Shown: in pieces, positions 19,319 to 28,297 of the stretch | Layout: each line of letters opens with the position of its first letter | Position numbering within the stretch: the stretch's first letter is position 1 | Assembly: GCA_964016885.1 (NCBI GenBank) | Contig: OZ024740.1 | Location: 205,738,407 to 205,802,406, forward strand | Origin: Eledone cirrhosa | Taxonomy: Eukaryota > Mollusca > Cephalopoda > Octopoda > Eledonidae | Length of the DNA: 64,000 nucleotides | Direction of reading: 5' to 3' | Notes under the pieces: generated by a model | Seen by the model: the letters and a program-made list of their open reading frames with translations, nothing else | Database searches by the model: none | Told to the model about the DNA's origin: nothing | Made by a program: the position numbers and the translations under genes

Positions 19319-21800
19319 AAAGTATGTCCATAGAATCATTTGATAAAATATATACATTATTTCCTCTCCCAATCAGCATAATCAACCACACAAAAAAAAC
19401 AATTAAACAGGGCTATAAGATTAAAAGGTACCCATAAAGAAACAATAAATAAATAAACGATAGCTATCTATCCGCGATCAACAGCCATAGAATATTTACC
19501 CAGCATTTCTAATAGCCCGTGGAAATCGATTAGATATATCATCAACCATACACAATTAGGTACAAAATCAAAGTTAGAAGAAAAAATGTGTATAAGCATA
19601 CCAAAATTATGTTTCTACCCCATGAGGTTTCATTCGCTTTTTGGAAATATCCGATCAAGGATAAATTCACGAGTTTCGAAATCATCAGGAAACAAACTCA
19701 ATTGGACCAAGATTTTTCCTTAAATGATCCCCGCCAGAAACGAATTCAAAATGGCTAAGAACTGTGACGTAGCCAGTGGTCAAGTCAGAAAGAATGTGAT
19801 TGGTGCCTTACGGCGATATATATATATATCAGTGGCAAAGGGTAACCTGGAAAGCAGGGCATGCAGTCCAATCGCCATGGCGGAAAGTGGGGCTGTGCAC
19901 TCTTAACCCCCCCCCCCCCCCTACCCCATTCCCTCTAAATGACCCTCCTGGTCAAAGCTGCATGTAGTGTTATCTAGTGTGTGTGTGTGTGTGTTATCTT
20001 TTTATGTGTCTACGATTTAGTAAGCAGCCAAAATTCTGCTTGCTTCAACCGACGCAATTGATCAACTCAAGATTCTATAACGCATGCATGCACCCTTCGC
20101 CCCTGATATATATATAGCTATAGGTACACAAAAGATGTAGTGGGGTCACATGCAGGCTATCAAATAATGTAGGTTTTATATGCGACTCATGCACATGACC
20201 GGCAAAGCGTAAATGAACTGAGGGAAAAACTGGGCATAAGAGGGGATCAGATGTAGTGTGTAAGAGAGGAGATTGCGTTGGTATGGACATGTAATGTATA
20301 TGAAGGATGACAGCTGTATAAAAAGGTGCATGGCGATCAAAATTGATGGACACTATGGAGTAGCAAGACCTGGGATGAGGTGATAACAGCTGACCTTGCA
20401 AATCTCACCTCTTGAAGCAATGACATAGGATTGACATCCTTGGTGTTATACAGAAGATCCTCCTTCCCATGTGTACAGGTTGAAGCATGCATCTAGTATG
20501 CATCACTTAACATCTTTCCTCTTTTCCCATTCCATTCTCCTCCCATGCCCTAATACTCCATCAACATAACATCCTAATCACCCCACCCTTCTCCCACCCC
20601 CTTACACCCCCTGCCCCAGTCCACACTGTAAAGTTGTTGTGTTGGTATCATGACAAAAATCACCCAGCCTACACTGTAAAATGATTGTGTAGGTGTCATG
20701 ACAAAAAGCACCCAGCTCACACTGTAAATGGGGTTGGCATAAGGCAGAGCATCCAGCTGTAGAAACCAAGCCAGGAATAGTTCTGTATGAGCAAGACACG
20801 GTCACCTGATCTGCCTTAAATGGGACAATCTGTCTAAATCTAGCATGGAAAATGATGATGATGACGATACGTTTTGGGGGTTGTGAATGTCCATGTCTCT
20901 AGCTATGTGATATTTTCTGATGCCTTCTACAAACCTGGACATGGTTGGGTCATATGTTGAGGAAGGATGAAATTGACTGGATGAGGAGGGAATGAAATTA
21001 ATGTGGAAGGAAGTAGAGGAAGAGGAATACCCCACCAAAAAAATACATGACTAAAGATTATAGAGGATGAAACAAGGCCAAGGTTTGGTGGAGGGTTTGC
21101 AGATGATAGGGCAAAATAGAGAAGCTTATCATGTGGTCTACTCTAACGGGGGAAATGGCCTTCAAATGCCTGTTATTGTTGTTGCTGTTCATCTTACAAA
21201 AGATCTGAAAAGATTAGTCATTTTTTCAGGTTCCAAAACTCCAGAGTGGATTCACTGTTTTTATTTCAAACAATAAAGGACATTTGCTTGAAGGTGTAAA
21301 GCGCTCAAATAGTTCACCATGGGGAAATTTCGTTAACACTTGGGATCTACCTCTAAGAATACCAGGTAAATAATATTTTTATTACCATTACCATTCCATA
21401 ACTAAAAAAGTTAATGTCTTTTTTGAGCTTAGAGGTCCATTAAGCTAGAGCTTATCTTTGTTTTATAGGCATTCACCCCTTCTATTGTTGTCACTGCTAG
21501 TACACATTTTCAACTGAGTGAACATGCCACCTCGTCTGTGAATTGAATCCATGAATTTACAGCTATAAGCACATCACAACCACCAGGGCATGCATCTTCA
21601 CATTACTGTTATCTATTTATATTTACTGAAATTTATTAAGTATCATCATTAATCATCATTTCCGTTTAGCGTCAATTCTTCCATGCTTGCATGCGTTAGA
21701 CAGGTTGGCCATGGTTGGCCATGCCGCACCTTGCTCTGGCGAGGATTATAAAATTGGCCCTTGCCAGAGTAAGTTGCGACATGGCCAGACTTACTTCCCG

Positions 21801-21855
<55 letters not shown>

Positions 21856-24800
21856 GCATACATTGTATTTAAAATTGAGTGACACAACATCAAGTGATTA
21901 GCAATTTTTAGACACTCTAATCAATGAAACAATTGTTAATACTGTAAGTAAAACCCTTTTTGTACTGTTGACAATGTTATTCTTCACTCTTTCACTATAT
22001 ATATAAACCCATGCTAGCGTGGAAGATAGACGTTAAACGATGATGATAATGATGATATATATATATATACCTATATATGTGGCTACCACGTTGATGATGG
22101 ATGACTTGCATAATGTTGAGTGTTGGTATATATATATATATATGATGTACTGAAAGGGCTAGCGTCCCTGTTATAAAAATATCAAAGAAACCTCTTATGA
22201 GAAGAAACCACATAGGAGGCTATTGAAACCTATAAGTGAAGGAACAGTTTCTTAAAAATGAACCTCAAAGACACCGCAATTATTTATCAAAAAGGGTGTT
22301 AGGCTCCCAATCATAAGGTCATGAGTTTGATTGTCAAACTAGGCAATTGCATTGTGTCCTTGATCAAGACACTTTATTTCATGTTCCTCCAATCCATTTA
22401 ACTGAAAATAAGTACCATAGGCAGCTGCTGAGGATTAGCTTTATGATGGACAGACATCCTCCTATTTTGTGCTCTCTGTCACTTATTGCCAATGAATCTT
22501 TCCTATCCAAACAAGCATGAAGAAAGAGATGTAAAACAATAACTTATTTAAACACCACAGGAAGGAGTATTACACCTTAAATTTTTTGTATTTTTTTTTT
22601 TTTATCTAAAAAAAAATATTCATAATTAATTATGGTTGCTTCACAGGTAATTCCTGCCTGAATTCAACTTCTCGGAGACTTTCATCAGCAAACCATTTGA
22701 GCAGAATAAGGGAAAATTTTCACAGGGGAGTTGAAGACCATATAATTCAATCTGCTGTAAGAAAGCTTTCAAAATGAAAGACTTATTCTTATATTATTTT
22801 GTTGGTTTCAGTCATTTGCAGTTTCTAATGAAAAAAATGATAGTTATATCCACAGTAAAGTTTCCTCACACAGACCTGCCAACCTCTAAAAACTAAAACG
22901 GGGAGAAATGAGGCAAAATGGCGAGATTTTACATAATAAAAATTATACCTATTTTCACAAGAGAAGACATCTCATCCACCTCAAAGGCTATTGCAAATCT
23001 CCACGTCAGATGGGGAGAGGTGACAGGTCTGCTCACATCCTTTAGAATAAGCTGCATTCTTCAATAAATATTTATTATTTAATTATGTTGTCAAATATAT
23101 GTACATTATACAAATTTGACTGGCCATTTCAGATATAGTTGACATCCTGCTTGACATATATAAAGTTGTTTCTATGGTAAGATTCTTCTGTGTACAGAAT
23201 TATAAGGGTTATTATCTTCTGATGTGGGGACACAAATCTCTGAAATGCATAAAGGTAATATCTTATGTTTTTCTGTGTACAGAGAAATATTTTAAATTCT
23301 TTACACTTCATATTTCATTCTTTTCACGGCAAAGGCTTCTAATTTGAAAGCTGTGGTTCTAACTACATTGATCTACAATAAATCTTCTAATATCTGCTGT
23401 TTTAGTATAAATATCTATTATATCATCATCATCATCACCATTTTATATCTGTTTTCCACTCTGGGTTGGGTTAGATGGATTGTCACTTTCTGAGACTAGA
23501 TAAGTTGGATAACCACATCCTGTTCATACATTCCATTTTGGCATGGTTTCTGTAGCATGGATGTCCTTCCTAATGCCAACCAGTTTACAGGGTGTACTGG
23601 TTTCATTTTATCATGGCTGAGCACTTCAGGTTTAGGGGGGGCCCCCCTCACACACAAAAAAATTAGAATACACAGCAAACCCCCCAATTTTACATATCAA
23701 AGTTAGCTTGGAACAAGTAATTGGAATTAAAAAGTTATGGAGGCACATGGCTTAGTGGTTAGAGCATTGGCCTTGCAATCGAAAGGTTGTGAGTTCAATT
23801 CTCAGACCGGGTGATGTGTTGTTTCCTTGAGCAAGACACTTTATTTCACATTGCTCCAGTTTACTCAGCTGTAGAAATGAGATGATAGGGGCAGGGGTCC
23901 CTATCATTCCACTGCAAAGTGGTCGTGGAGGTGCCACGGCAAAAAAGCACCCAGCACTCACTGTAAATGAGGTTGGTGTTAGGAAGGGCATCCAGCTGTA
24001 GAAATCAAGCCAGAATCAGTTCCTGTCCCACCCTTGCAAGCAGGGAAAAAGCGGACGTAAAATGAAAATGAATACAGGTATTAAATTCTAAAATTCTAAC
24101 TATCCTAAAACTAAAAAAGCACAGCTGAGGGCACATATAAATTGCGCTACAGTTGTTGCTTGTGGGGCCCCCCACTGCAGGGGACCCAGGGCAATTGCCC
24201 CTTTGACCCCCCCCCCCCCCCCTTAAATCCAGCCCTGGCTATATGATCTGTATAGATTCAGAACATGACAAACCATTTAACCCTTGCAAGCATGGAAAAT
24301 AGACATAAAATGATGATGATTATAATAATAATAATCATCATCATCATCATCGTTTAACGTCCGTTTTACCATACTAGCATGGGTTAGACAAGTTGTCCTG
24401 TTGTGAGACAGCCAGGTTGGAGGACTGTGTATTGCTCACTTAGAACTGATTTTGGCTTGGTTTCTACAGCTGGATGCCCTTCCTAATGCCAACCACTTTA
24501 CAGTGTGTGCTGGGCATTTTTTGTTGTGACACCTACACAACCACTGTACAGTGTGTGCCTGGCACTTTTTGTCATGACAACTATATGACCACTGTACAGT
24601 GTGTGCTGGGCACTTTTTGTCATGACACCTACACGACCATGTTACAGTGTGTGCTGGGCACTTTTTGTCATGACACCTACACAACCACTGTACAGTGTGT
24701 GCTGGGCATTTTTTGTCGTGACAACTACATGACCACTTTACAGTGTTTGCTGAGGCTTTTTGTCATGGCTCCAGGATGGTTGCTTTATGGTGTGGATTGG

Positions 24801-25274
24801 GGACTTGGGTGGGAGGATGTATGGGGCATTGGGGATTGGAGTATATATAGGGATGGGGTGATTACATATTTTACATATTTTGTAATGTGTGTGTGAAGCA
24901 ATTCATTAGTATGGTATTATATTTTTTTGTTATAGTCTTCATTAAGAAATATGAAAATAAGAAAGAAAGATATACCTAACCAAGAAGCTGCTCCTGCAAA
25001 GGACTTTTCTCCTTCTCTTGTAACAACTCATAGAAGTCCGCATGAAAACAATGAAGAAGAGGAAATAAAACAAAATACAGCTGATCAAAAACCAACTGCA
25101 TCTCTCCCGTCTGCTACTTCCATTGCTAAACCTATGACTCCAAACAACCTCGAGGTACGAGAATCAAAACCTGGATCTGGCCAGTCTGTCGATGAAACTC
25201 AGACTGTTATTTCAAAGCCTGTGTCACCAAATCCCGGGGAGAGACCAGAATCAAAATCTTCTTCTGTTCAGTAA
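11995..25274 (+). CDS. CFAP126: CFAP126 / protein Flattop, ciliary microtubule-associated protein (5 exons)
   Basis: Flattop binds inside and along axonemal microtubules of motile cilia and, in mouse, acts downstream of planar cell polarity in basal body positioning. Five coding exons were found: 11995-12021, 18318-18370, 21230-21365, 22647-22756 and 24936-25274. The N-terminus MSRQFNANQ followed by FEGAF matches the family start (SANQYE then a conserved F). Exon 3 carries the signature ISNNKGHLL, then SPWGNFVNTWDLPLRIP. Exons 4 and 5 encode a charged, low-complexity tail. With exon 2 taken as 54 bases the protein would be about 221 residues, against about 177 in human. Exon 2 is 53 bases, one short, so the frame breaks between exons 2 and 3 (see findings). 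Introns hold a Penelope element, hairpins and SINEs. Identity rests on remembered family sequence. Confidence 0.88.
12062..12108. repeat. TG/TA microsatellite
   Basis: About 40 bases of alternating TA after a short GT run. It marks the left, truncated edge of the Penelope element. Confidence 0.9.
12109..13390 (+). mobile_element. Penelope-like retroelement, 5'-truncated, with GIY-YIG endonuclease
   Basis: The reverse transcriptase half shows GTAMGTKTAP near 12190, the catalytic RYLDDCFILW (Asp pair at 12329-12334) and LPFLDI. A linker with CDRPNCGIC follows, then a GIY-YIG nuclease (IYVLTCSGC, QYIGRTKNSLRQR, HR) ending with a TAA at 13383. This RT plus GIY-YIG order is diagnostic of endonuclease-bearing Penelope elements. 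Two one-base slips break it: in a C run near 12212 and in the A run at about 12980-12987. The N-terminal fingers are missing. It lies in CFAP126 intron 1, in the sense orientation. Confidence 0.9.
13391..13611. other. Element 3' flank, CA-rich, then TA run
   Basis: Loose ACACATAC repeats up to 13490 and a TA microsatellite at 13504-13523 follow the Penelope ORF. They may be its 3' UTR. Confidence 0.4.
13612..13986. mobile_element. Near-perfect 375-bp inverted repeat (hairpin element)
   Basis: Arms 13612-13792 and 13806-13986 are reverse complements with only rare mismatches (one near 13951), separated by 13 bases. The outer ends abut AT-rich simple sequence. No coding capacity. The segment with CTGAGGAAGGCATAGC and CCCCGAAATATA recalls Penelope terminal sequence, but the origin is inferred only. 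It lies in CFAP126 intron 1. Confidence 0.9.
13987..14500. repeat. TA and CA microsatellite cluster
   Basis: TATATA runs at 13984-14032 and CACACA runs near 14155-14195, 14222-14240, 14350-14367 and 14460-14483, with unique spacer sequence. Confidence 0.8.
14501..14865. other. CFAP126 intron 1, nothing recognised
   Basis: No exon or repeat landmark seen. Confidence 0.4.
14885..15535 (+). mobile_element. LINE C-terminus and complete 3' UTR (L-A group)
   Basis: The coding part reads RRLRWYGHVMRM, IGRPRKTWDELI and DRDLWRYSV, ending at a TAA at 15121. The 3' UTR has a C-rich stretch, about two 48-bp-type units (15235-15360), GTTAGGAAGGGCATCCAGCT, CATGCAAGCGTGGAACACGG and ends in (GAT)n. It is 5'-truncated, as expected for target-primed insertion. 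Confidence 0.82.
15700..15865 (-). repeat. LINE/SINE 3' end remnant
   Basis: On the minus strand it contains GGCATCCAGCCGTAGAAACC, AGCC and CATGCTAGCATGGAAAAATG, ending in an ATGGTGATGATGG tail. Confidence 0.7.
15866..16594. other. CFAP126 intron 1, unassigned, possibly repeat-derived
   Basis: A 76-codon open frame at 16130-16360 has no family resemblance. Phrases such as AGAAAGGGTAAACAGT and CATCGCTTATCGCTTGCTGA look like LTR-type repeat seen elsewhere in cephalopods, but I cannot define ends. Confidence 0.3.
16595..16995 (-). mobile_element. LINE C-terminal and 3' UTR fragment (L-A group)
   Basis: It matches the corresponding part of the element at 36146-38347: one 48-bp-type unit at 16597-16645, a G-rich stretch with GGGAGGTGTATGGAAG, then minus-strand coding sequence (GGTCTTCCTACTCCATAGCT region, GCACCTTTTTATA). 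The 3'-terminal tail is missing. Confidence 0.7.
16996..17465. other. CFAP126 intron 1, nothing recognised
   Basis: No exon or repeat landmark that I can support. Confidence 0.4.
17468..17692. repeat. ATC/CAT trinucleotide array
   Basis: CATCATCAT with TAAT and CACCAC interruptions. The trinucleotide period leaves open frames on both strands that predict His-rich or Met-rich peptides; these are artefacts. Confidence 0.95.
17775..18135. repeat. CAC-rich trinucleotide array with internal duplication
   Basis: Runs of CCACCACCAC and CCATCACCAC. The segments starting near 17822 and 17973 share CACACAATCACCTCCACC and long following sequence, so blocks of roughly 150 bp were duplicated. Confidence 0.93.
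18318..18370 (+). CDS. CFAP126: CFAP126 exon 2 (one base short of frame)
   Basis: The acceptor is TTATATTACAG and the donor CAG/GTAAGAAAT. The first six codons read FEGAFR in the frame left by exon 1. The last twelve read GKFLEITDKIRQ in the frame required by exon 3. The switch falls in the AGGGC at 18333-18337, where one more G would give 54 bases and a continuous 18-residue segment aligning without gaps to Flattop. A second AG at 18333-18334 could serve as an acceptor for an in-frame 36-base exon. Confidence 0.8.
18440..18655 (-). mobile_element. LINE C-terminal fragment with ATC tail
   Basis: The minus strand encodes RPKRTWMENVRQDQARLG and DRNTWSRTL, a LINE ORF2 C-terminus of a family different from L-A, followed by an (ATG)n tail at 18452-18472. 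Confidence 0.6.
18656..19285. repeat. Degenerate pentanucleotide array (AGATC-type), about 630 bp
   Basis: Nearly every five-base step is a variant of AGATC, AGACT, AGACC, GGATT or GGATC. No two long stretches are identical, so the array is old and heavily mutated yet keeps its period. It lies in the CFAP126 intron between exons 2 and 3. Confidence 0.85.
19283..19316. repeat. TA microsatellite
   Basis: An uninterrupted TA run at the right edge of the pentanucleotide array. Confidence 0.9.
19317..20185. other. CFAP126 intron 2, nothing recognised apart from simple runs
   Basis: It holds a C run at 19906-19921, a GT run near 19978-19996 and short TA runs. A 60-codon frame at 19724-19906 has no support as a gene. 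Confidence 0.4.
20190..20875 (+). mobile_element. LINE C-terminus and 3' UTR (L-A group), decayed
   Basis: It follows the order of the 14885 copy: decayed GHVM / MKDDSCIKR coding sequence with several frame breaks (20200-20400), a C-rich 3' UTR, two 48-bp-type units (20625-20735), GGTTGGCATAAGGCAGAGCA, and an ATGATGATGATGACG tail at 20848-20865. Confidence 0.75.
20895..21120 (+). mobile_element. Second LINE C-terminal fragment
   Basis: Decayed frames read LDMVGSYVE and WKEVEEEEY. They correspond to the GHVLKKNENDWGRK / GSRGRRKPCKTWLKMM fragment on the minus strand at 25795-26110. It ends about 110 bp before CFAP126 exon 3. Confidence 0.45.
21230..21365 (+). CDS. CFAP126: CFAP126 exon 3, core Flattop signature
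   Basis: The acceptor is CATTTTTTCAG and the donor CAG/GTAAATAAT. It enters in phase 0 and has 45 codons plus one base. GFTVFISNNKGHLL and SPWGNFVNTWDLPLRIP are the most conserved block of the family (human: N-D-RGHLL, then PWGSFMGTW). Confidence 0.93.
21366..21636. other. CFAP126 intron 3, nothing recognised
   Basis: A possible decayed tRNA-headed SINE at about 21480-21590 (CAACTGAGTGAACATGCCAC, AATTGAATCCATGAATTTAC) on the minus strand. Not firm. Confidence 0.3.
21640..21860 (-). repeat. LINE/SINE 3' end remnant plus TA microsatellite
   Basis: On the minus strand CATGCAAGCATGGAAGAATT leads to an ATGATGATTAATGATG tail. A TA run occupies about 21802-21853. Confidence 0.65.
22000..22145 (+). 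repeat. LINE/SINE tail and TA runs
   Basis: CCATGCTAGCGTGGAAGATA, GACGTTAAACGATGATGA, then TA runs near 22056 and 22125. Confidence 0.65.
22290..22545 (+). mobile_element. tRNA-derived SINE (family A relative)
   Basis: A head with GGCTCCCAATCATAAGGTCA and TGAGTTTGATTGTC, then CTTGATCAAGACACTTTATT. The tail ends AAACAAGCATGAAGAAAGAG, ATGTAAAAC. Confidence 0.65.
22647..22756 (+). CDS. CFAP126: CFAP126 exon 4
   Basis: The acceptor is GCTTCACAG and the donor GCT/GTAAGAAAG. Two bases complete the Gly codon from exon 3, then 36 codons follow (NSCLNSTSRRL, IRENFHRGVEDHI). It leaves in phase 0, exactly what exon 5 needs. Confidence 0.88.
22871..23031. mobile_element. Short hAT-like MITE candidate
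   Basis: It starts CAGACCTGCCAACCTCT and ends AGAGGTGACAGGTCTG, imperfect terminal inverted repeats with the CAG...CTG ends usual for hAT elements. CTCACA directly flanks both sides (22865-22870 and 23032-23037). No coding sequence. It lies in CFAP126 intron 4. Confidence 0.6.
23040..23415. other. CFAP126 intron 4, nothing recognised
   Basis: Possible loose inverted similarity between 23150-23200 and 23235-23285 (AAGATTCTTCTGTGTACAGA and TTTCTGTGTACAGA). No exon. Confidence 0.35.
23420..23620 (-). repeat. LINE/SINE 3' end remnant with one 48-bp-type unit
   Basis: On the minus strand it contains GGTGTACTGGTTTCATTTTA (plus-strand reading), then the GTTGGCATTAGG segment and an ATGGTGATGATGATGATG tail. 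Confidence 0.65.
23620..24240 (-). repeat. Dispersed repeat R1 split by a SINE
   Basis: Its left part (23620-23738) and right part (24073-24240) join into the same order as the intact copy at 8806-9020, with the break between AAAAAGTTAT and TACAGGTATT. The SINE is therefore the younger element. A C-rich run ends it at 24209-24225. Confidence 0.8.
23739..24072 (+). mobile_element. tRNA-derived SINE with LINE-type tail
   Basis: Head GGCTTAGTGGTTAGAGCATT and GGTTGTGAGTTCAATTCTCA, body ending CTCAGCTGTAGAAATGAG, about one and a half 48-bp-type units (23915-23965), GGTGTTAGGAAGGGCATCCA, and the tail CCCACCCTTGCAAGCAGGGA, AAAGCGGACGTAAAATGA. It is nearly identical to the SINE at 60579-60952. The tail equals that of the LINE ending at 60385. 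Confidence 0.9.
24260..24330 (+). repeat. LINE/SINE tail fragment
   Basis: CCCTTGCAAGCATGGAAAAT, AGACATAAAATGATGATGAT followed by ATA repeats. Confidence 0.65.
24331..24800 (-). repeat. LINE/SINE 3' end with about six 48-bp units
   Basis: From the left: ATC tail, CATACTAGCATGGGTTAGAC, CAGCTGGATGCCCTTCCTAA, then units such as CAGTGTGTGCTGGGCACTTT at about 48-bp steps from 24500 to 24760. It lies between exons 4 and 5 of CFAP126. Confidence 0.85.
24936..25274 (+). CDS. CFAP126: CFAP126 exon 5 with stop codon
   Basis: The acceptor is TTTTTTGTTATAG. It enters in phase 0 and reads SSLRNMKIRKKD and 100 further residues to TAA at 25272-25274. The tail is rich in Ser, Pro, Glu and Lys with no domain, as in other Flattop C-termini. 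The ATG at 24951 is internal. Confidence 0.85.
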   Translation, partial: SSLRNMKIRKKDIPNQEAAPAKDFSPSLVTTHRSPHENNEEEEIKQNTADQKPTASLPSATSIAKPMTPNNLEVRESKPGSGQSVDETQTVISKPVSPNPGERPESKSSSVQ

Positions 25275-25433
25275 CCATCTGTAAATGATCTTGATAAACA
25301 TTTAGCTTAAACTGCCATTTATTGCCGAAAAGCTTTGAAAATATATTTTATGTGATTTCCATGATTTATTCAACCACAAACTCTTCATGAATTGACTGTA
25401 CTGTATTGCATATTGTATTTGACATATTCTATC

Positions 25434-25439
25434 AATAAA
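25434..25439 (+). terminator. CFAP126: Polyadenylation signal of CFAP126
   Basis: AATAAA lies 160 bp after the stop, followed by a T-rich stretch (ATTTTTTCTGATATTTTTCT) suitable as a downstream element. Cleavage would be at about 25450-25460. Confidence 0.75.
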
Positions 25440-25499
25440 AGCCATATTCTAATCAAATATTTTTTCTGATATTTTTCTCTTCTAAAATAATGTCACCTG

Positions 25500-25790
25500 A
25501 CATAAAGTTCTCAGGTAGTTGAAGTGATGATTGGTGAAGGAGGAGGGGGTGTTGTAGAGGTAATAAGACAGTATATGGCTGTGAAACATATACAGATACA
25601 CCAGGTCCAAACACAAAGGAACCAAACTCCCACTGTCACTGCCTCCGTCTCTCCTGCTCTCTCCATCTCTCTATTATGAGCAAATGGGGGGCCCACGTGC
25701 TGGCCGCCCCACGGCCCCAGTGAACAGAATAGAGAAGGCGAAGTTGTAACATGGATTTCAGTCAAACAACAATAAATGTTTTAAGGCCAT
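25500..25790 (-). repeat. Dispersed repeat D, copy 1
   Basis: The core 25630-25745 is the inverse of 47500-47620: CACTGGGGCCGTGGGG, GGCCAGCAC, then GGGCCCCC and AGAGAGATGGAGAG on the minus strand. Class unknown. Confidence 0.6.
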
Positions 25791-25794
25791 TTCC

Positions 25795-26110
25795 CTACTA
25801 AAGCAGGGGTTAGCTTTGCTGGCTTCATGAAAAATTTCTCTATTTTGTCCTATCCTTTATATCTCCTCCTCACAAACCCTTCAGGCTTTCATTTCTCCCT
25901 CCATCATCTTTAGCCACGTCTTACATGGTTTTCTCCTTCCTCTACTTCCTTCCATGTTCTATTCCATTACTTTTCTCCCCCAGTCATTTTCATTCTTTTT
26001 CAACACATGACCCAGCTCATTTGTGTGTATCTAGTTTAGAATAGGTACGGCACATCTCTGCATGTTATAACAGGCTACTAAAAGGGTTGGCAACAGGAAC
26101 AGCATCCATC
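25795..26110 (-). mobile_element. LINE C-terminal fragment
   Basis: The minus-strand frame reads LGHVLKKNENDWGRKVM and GSRGRRKPCKTWLKMMEGE, a LINE ORF2 C-terminus distinct from L-A. The fragment at 20895-21120 is a relative. Confidence 0.6.
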
Positions 26111-26199
26111 CATGAAAAACATTACCCCATAAATGATCTTGTGTTTCAAGCTAGAGATGAAATTATTTCACTTTGTCTCTACCATTCATACTTTCCTCA

Positions 26200-26315
26200 A
26201 AAGCATGAATGGTATAGATAAATTCTGTTCAAACCAGCCATAACTGGCTGTTTATTATGATGTTAAGGTATTGTTCTCAAAATAAATAACATCAGTATCT
26301 CTCTATAGCATCTCA
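26200..26315 (-). repeat. Dispersed repeat E
   Basis: On the minus strand it reads TTTTGAGAACAATACCTTAA, CATCA, then GGCTGGTTTGAACAGAATTT. The plus-strand copy at 41080-41175 has the same blocks. Confidence 0.55.
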
Positions 26316-26337
26316 CTCCTTCAACATCTCTGTGAGC

Positions 26338-26535
26338 TTCAGCAATTTTGGGTGAGAGGAAAATCGATTAAATCGACCCCAGTGCATTACTGGTACTTTA
26401 TTTCATCAACCCCATAAGAATGAAAGGTAAAGCTAACCTTGGCAGGATTTGAACTCAGAATGTAAAGGGCCATAACTCTATGCTGCTCACGAAGCAGGGT
26501 GTCTGACGCTCTACCAGTACTGCGAATCTACCGCC
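26338..26535 (-). mobile_element. tRNA-derived SINE (family B), 1 of 3
   Basis: On the minus strand, a tRNA-like head with GGTAGAGC and GAGTTCAAATCC (B-box-like), then CTTTCATTCTTATGGGGTTG, TAAAGTACCAGTAATGCACT and an AAAATTGCTG tail segment. Confidence 0.8.
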
Positions 26536-26539
26536 CTAA

Positions 26540-26711
26540 ATAATAATTGTTTCTACTTTTGGCACAAGGCCAGCAATTATCCCAGTACATTACTGGTACT
26601 TTATTTTATCGACCCTGTAAGGATGAAAGGCAAAGTTAACCTCGGCGGGATTTGAACTCAGATCATAAAGGGCCGTAACTCTTTGCTGCAAAGCATGGTG
26701 TCCGACCCTCT
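26540..26711 (-). mobile_element. tRNA-derived SINE (family B), 2 of 3
   Basis: A complete tail (ATAATTGTTTCTACTTTTGG read on plus) and a truncated head, directly abutting the third copy at 26712. Confidence 0.8.
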
Positions 26712-26921
26712 AAGGCACAAGGCCTGCAATTTTGGTGTGAGGGGAAAGTCAATTAAATTGACTCCAGTGCATTACTGGTACTTTATTTCATCAATCCTAT
26801 AAGAATGAAAGGTAAAGTTAACCTTGGTGGGATTTGAACTCAGAACATAAAGGGCCATAACTCTATCTGCCCATGAAGCAGGGTGTCCAACGCTCTACCG
26901 ATTCTGCCAATCTACCAACCT
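26712..26921 (-). mobile_element. tRNA-derived SINE (family B), 3 of 3
   Basis: The same family and orientation. Its tail starts inside the head of copy 2, so either copy 3 was the target or an unequal exchange joined them. Confidence 0.8.
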
Positions 26922-27149
26922 AAATAATAATAAAATGAATATTCAAACAAAGTTTTAAAAATTATCATGGATTCTCTCCTCCTCCTTTTTTAGGTATAGA
27001 TATAATATTGCTGCATGGTTAAGGGGTTTTCTTCAAACCAGTTTTGAGGATCAGTCATAAGGTGTGGTGCCATGAACATGTATCATCTACTGTAGACTTG
27101 GCTTGAACAATATCTGTTGATTGGAATTTGATCGATGGAAACTGTGTGG

Positions 27150-27735
27150 AGGTATATGTGTGTGTGTGTGTGTGTTTGTGTGCATGTGTACATGTATATG
27201 TGTGTGTGTGTTTGTGAGCATGTGTACATGTATATGTGTGTGTGTGTTTGTGAGCATGTGTACATGTATATGTGTGTGTGTGTTTGTGAGCATGTGTACA
27301 TGTATATGTGTGTGTGTGTTTGTGAGCATGTGTACATGTATGTGTGTGTGTGTGTTTGTGAGCATGTGTACATGTATATGTGTGTGTGTGTGTGAGCATG
27401 TGTACATGTATATGTGTGTATATGTGTGTATGTATGCGTGTGTTGTGTGCATGAGTGTGTATGTATGTGTGTGTGTGTTGTGTGCATGAGTGTGTATGTG
27501 TGTGCGTGTGTTTGTGTGCATGTATACATGTGTATGTATGTGAGCATGTGTGTTTGAGTACATGTGTATGTATGTGTGCATGTGTGTTTATGTGCATGTG
27601 TATGTGTGTGTGTGTTTGTGCACATGTACAAGTGTATGTATGTGTGTGTGCATGTGTGCATGTGTATGTGTGCATGTGCACATGTGTATATATGTGTGTG
27701 TATGCATGTGTACACGTGTATGTGTGTGAATCCGT
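27150..27735. repeat. GT-rich minisatellite with 36-bp unit
   Basis: The unit CATGTGTACATGTATATG, GTGTGTGTGTTTGTGAG recurs every 36 bp from 27183 to about 27400, then a looser GTATGTGCATG field runs to 27735. Long open frames on both strands follow from the period. Confidence 0.93.
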
Positions 27736-28115
27736 GCCTGTATTTATATTTGTATCTTGGGGTCAATATAATCAAGTAAATCTCTTCATGACAGTGCCCC
27801 AGCATGGCCACAGCAAATGACTGAAACCAGTAAAAGAATAAAAAAATAAACGAATAAAAGAGTAATAATATTTAGATTGGATCAGCTGAATTAATGCCAT
27901 TAATATAAAGTGAATAGAGAAAATACACTTTTGATTAGCTTCAGCTCATTTCTTAACGGCATGCTGATACTAGAGTGTGAATCGATTGATAATTATAATT
28001 ATCTAAATCAGTATATCTGGGGAGGGGGTAATTCGAATTCCATTGCACTTCATGACTTTTAATGAGCTTGAGGTAATAATGTATACCTGGTACATGGCTG
28101 GTGCATTATTCTCAG
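27736..28115. other. Nothing recognised
   Basis: AT-rich sequence without an exon or repeat landmark. Confidence 0.4.
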
Positions 28116-28119
28116 AAGA

Positions 28120-28284
28120 TGAGCTCTTGAAACAATGAAACAAAGATAATGATGATGATGGGTCATTGAAGAGCCCTTCAAACAATGAAACAAAGATGTT
28201 CATGATGGGACATTGAAGAGCTCTTCAAACAGTGAAACAAAGATAATAATGTTGATGGAATATTGAAGAGCTCTTCAAACAACA
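28120..28284. repeat. 49-bp tandem repeat, four units
   Basis: GAGCTCTTCAAACAATGAAA-type units start at 28121, 28170, 28218 and 28268, each ending in a GATGATGG or GTTGATGG run. The last unit is interrupted by the SINE at 28298. Confidence 0.8.
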
Positions 28285-28297
28285 AAACAAATATAAT

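Noticed and set aside
27055..27820. Six overlapping open frames of Cys/Val/Met or His/Thr repeats
   Set aside because: They are explained by the 36-bp GT-rich minisatellite.
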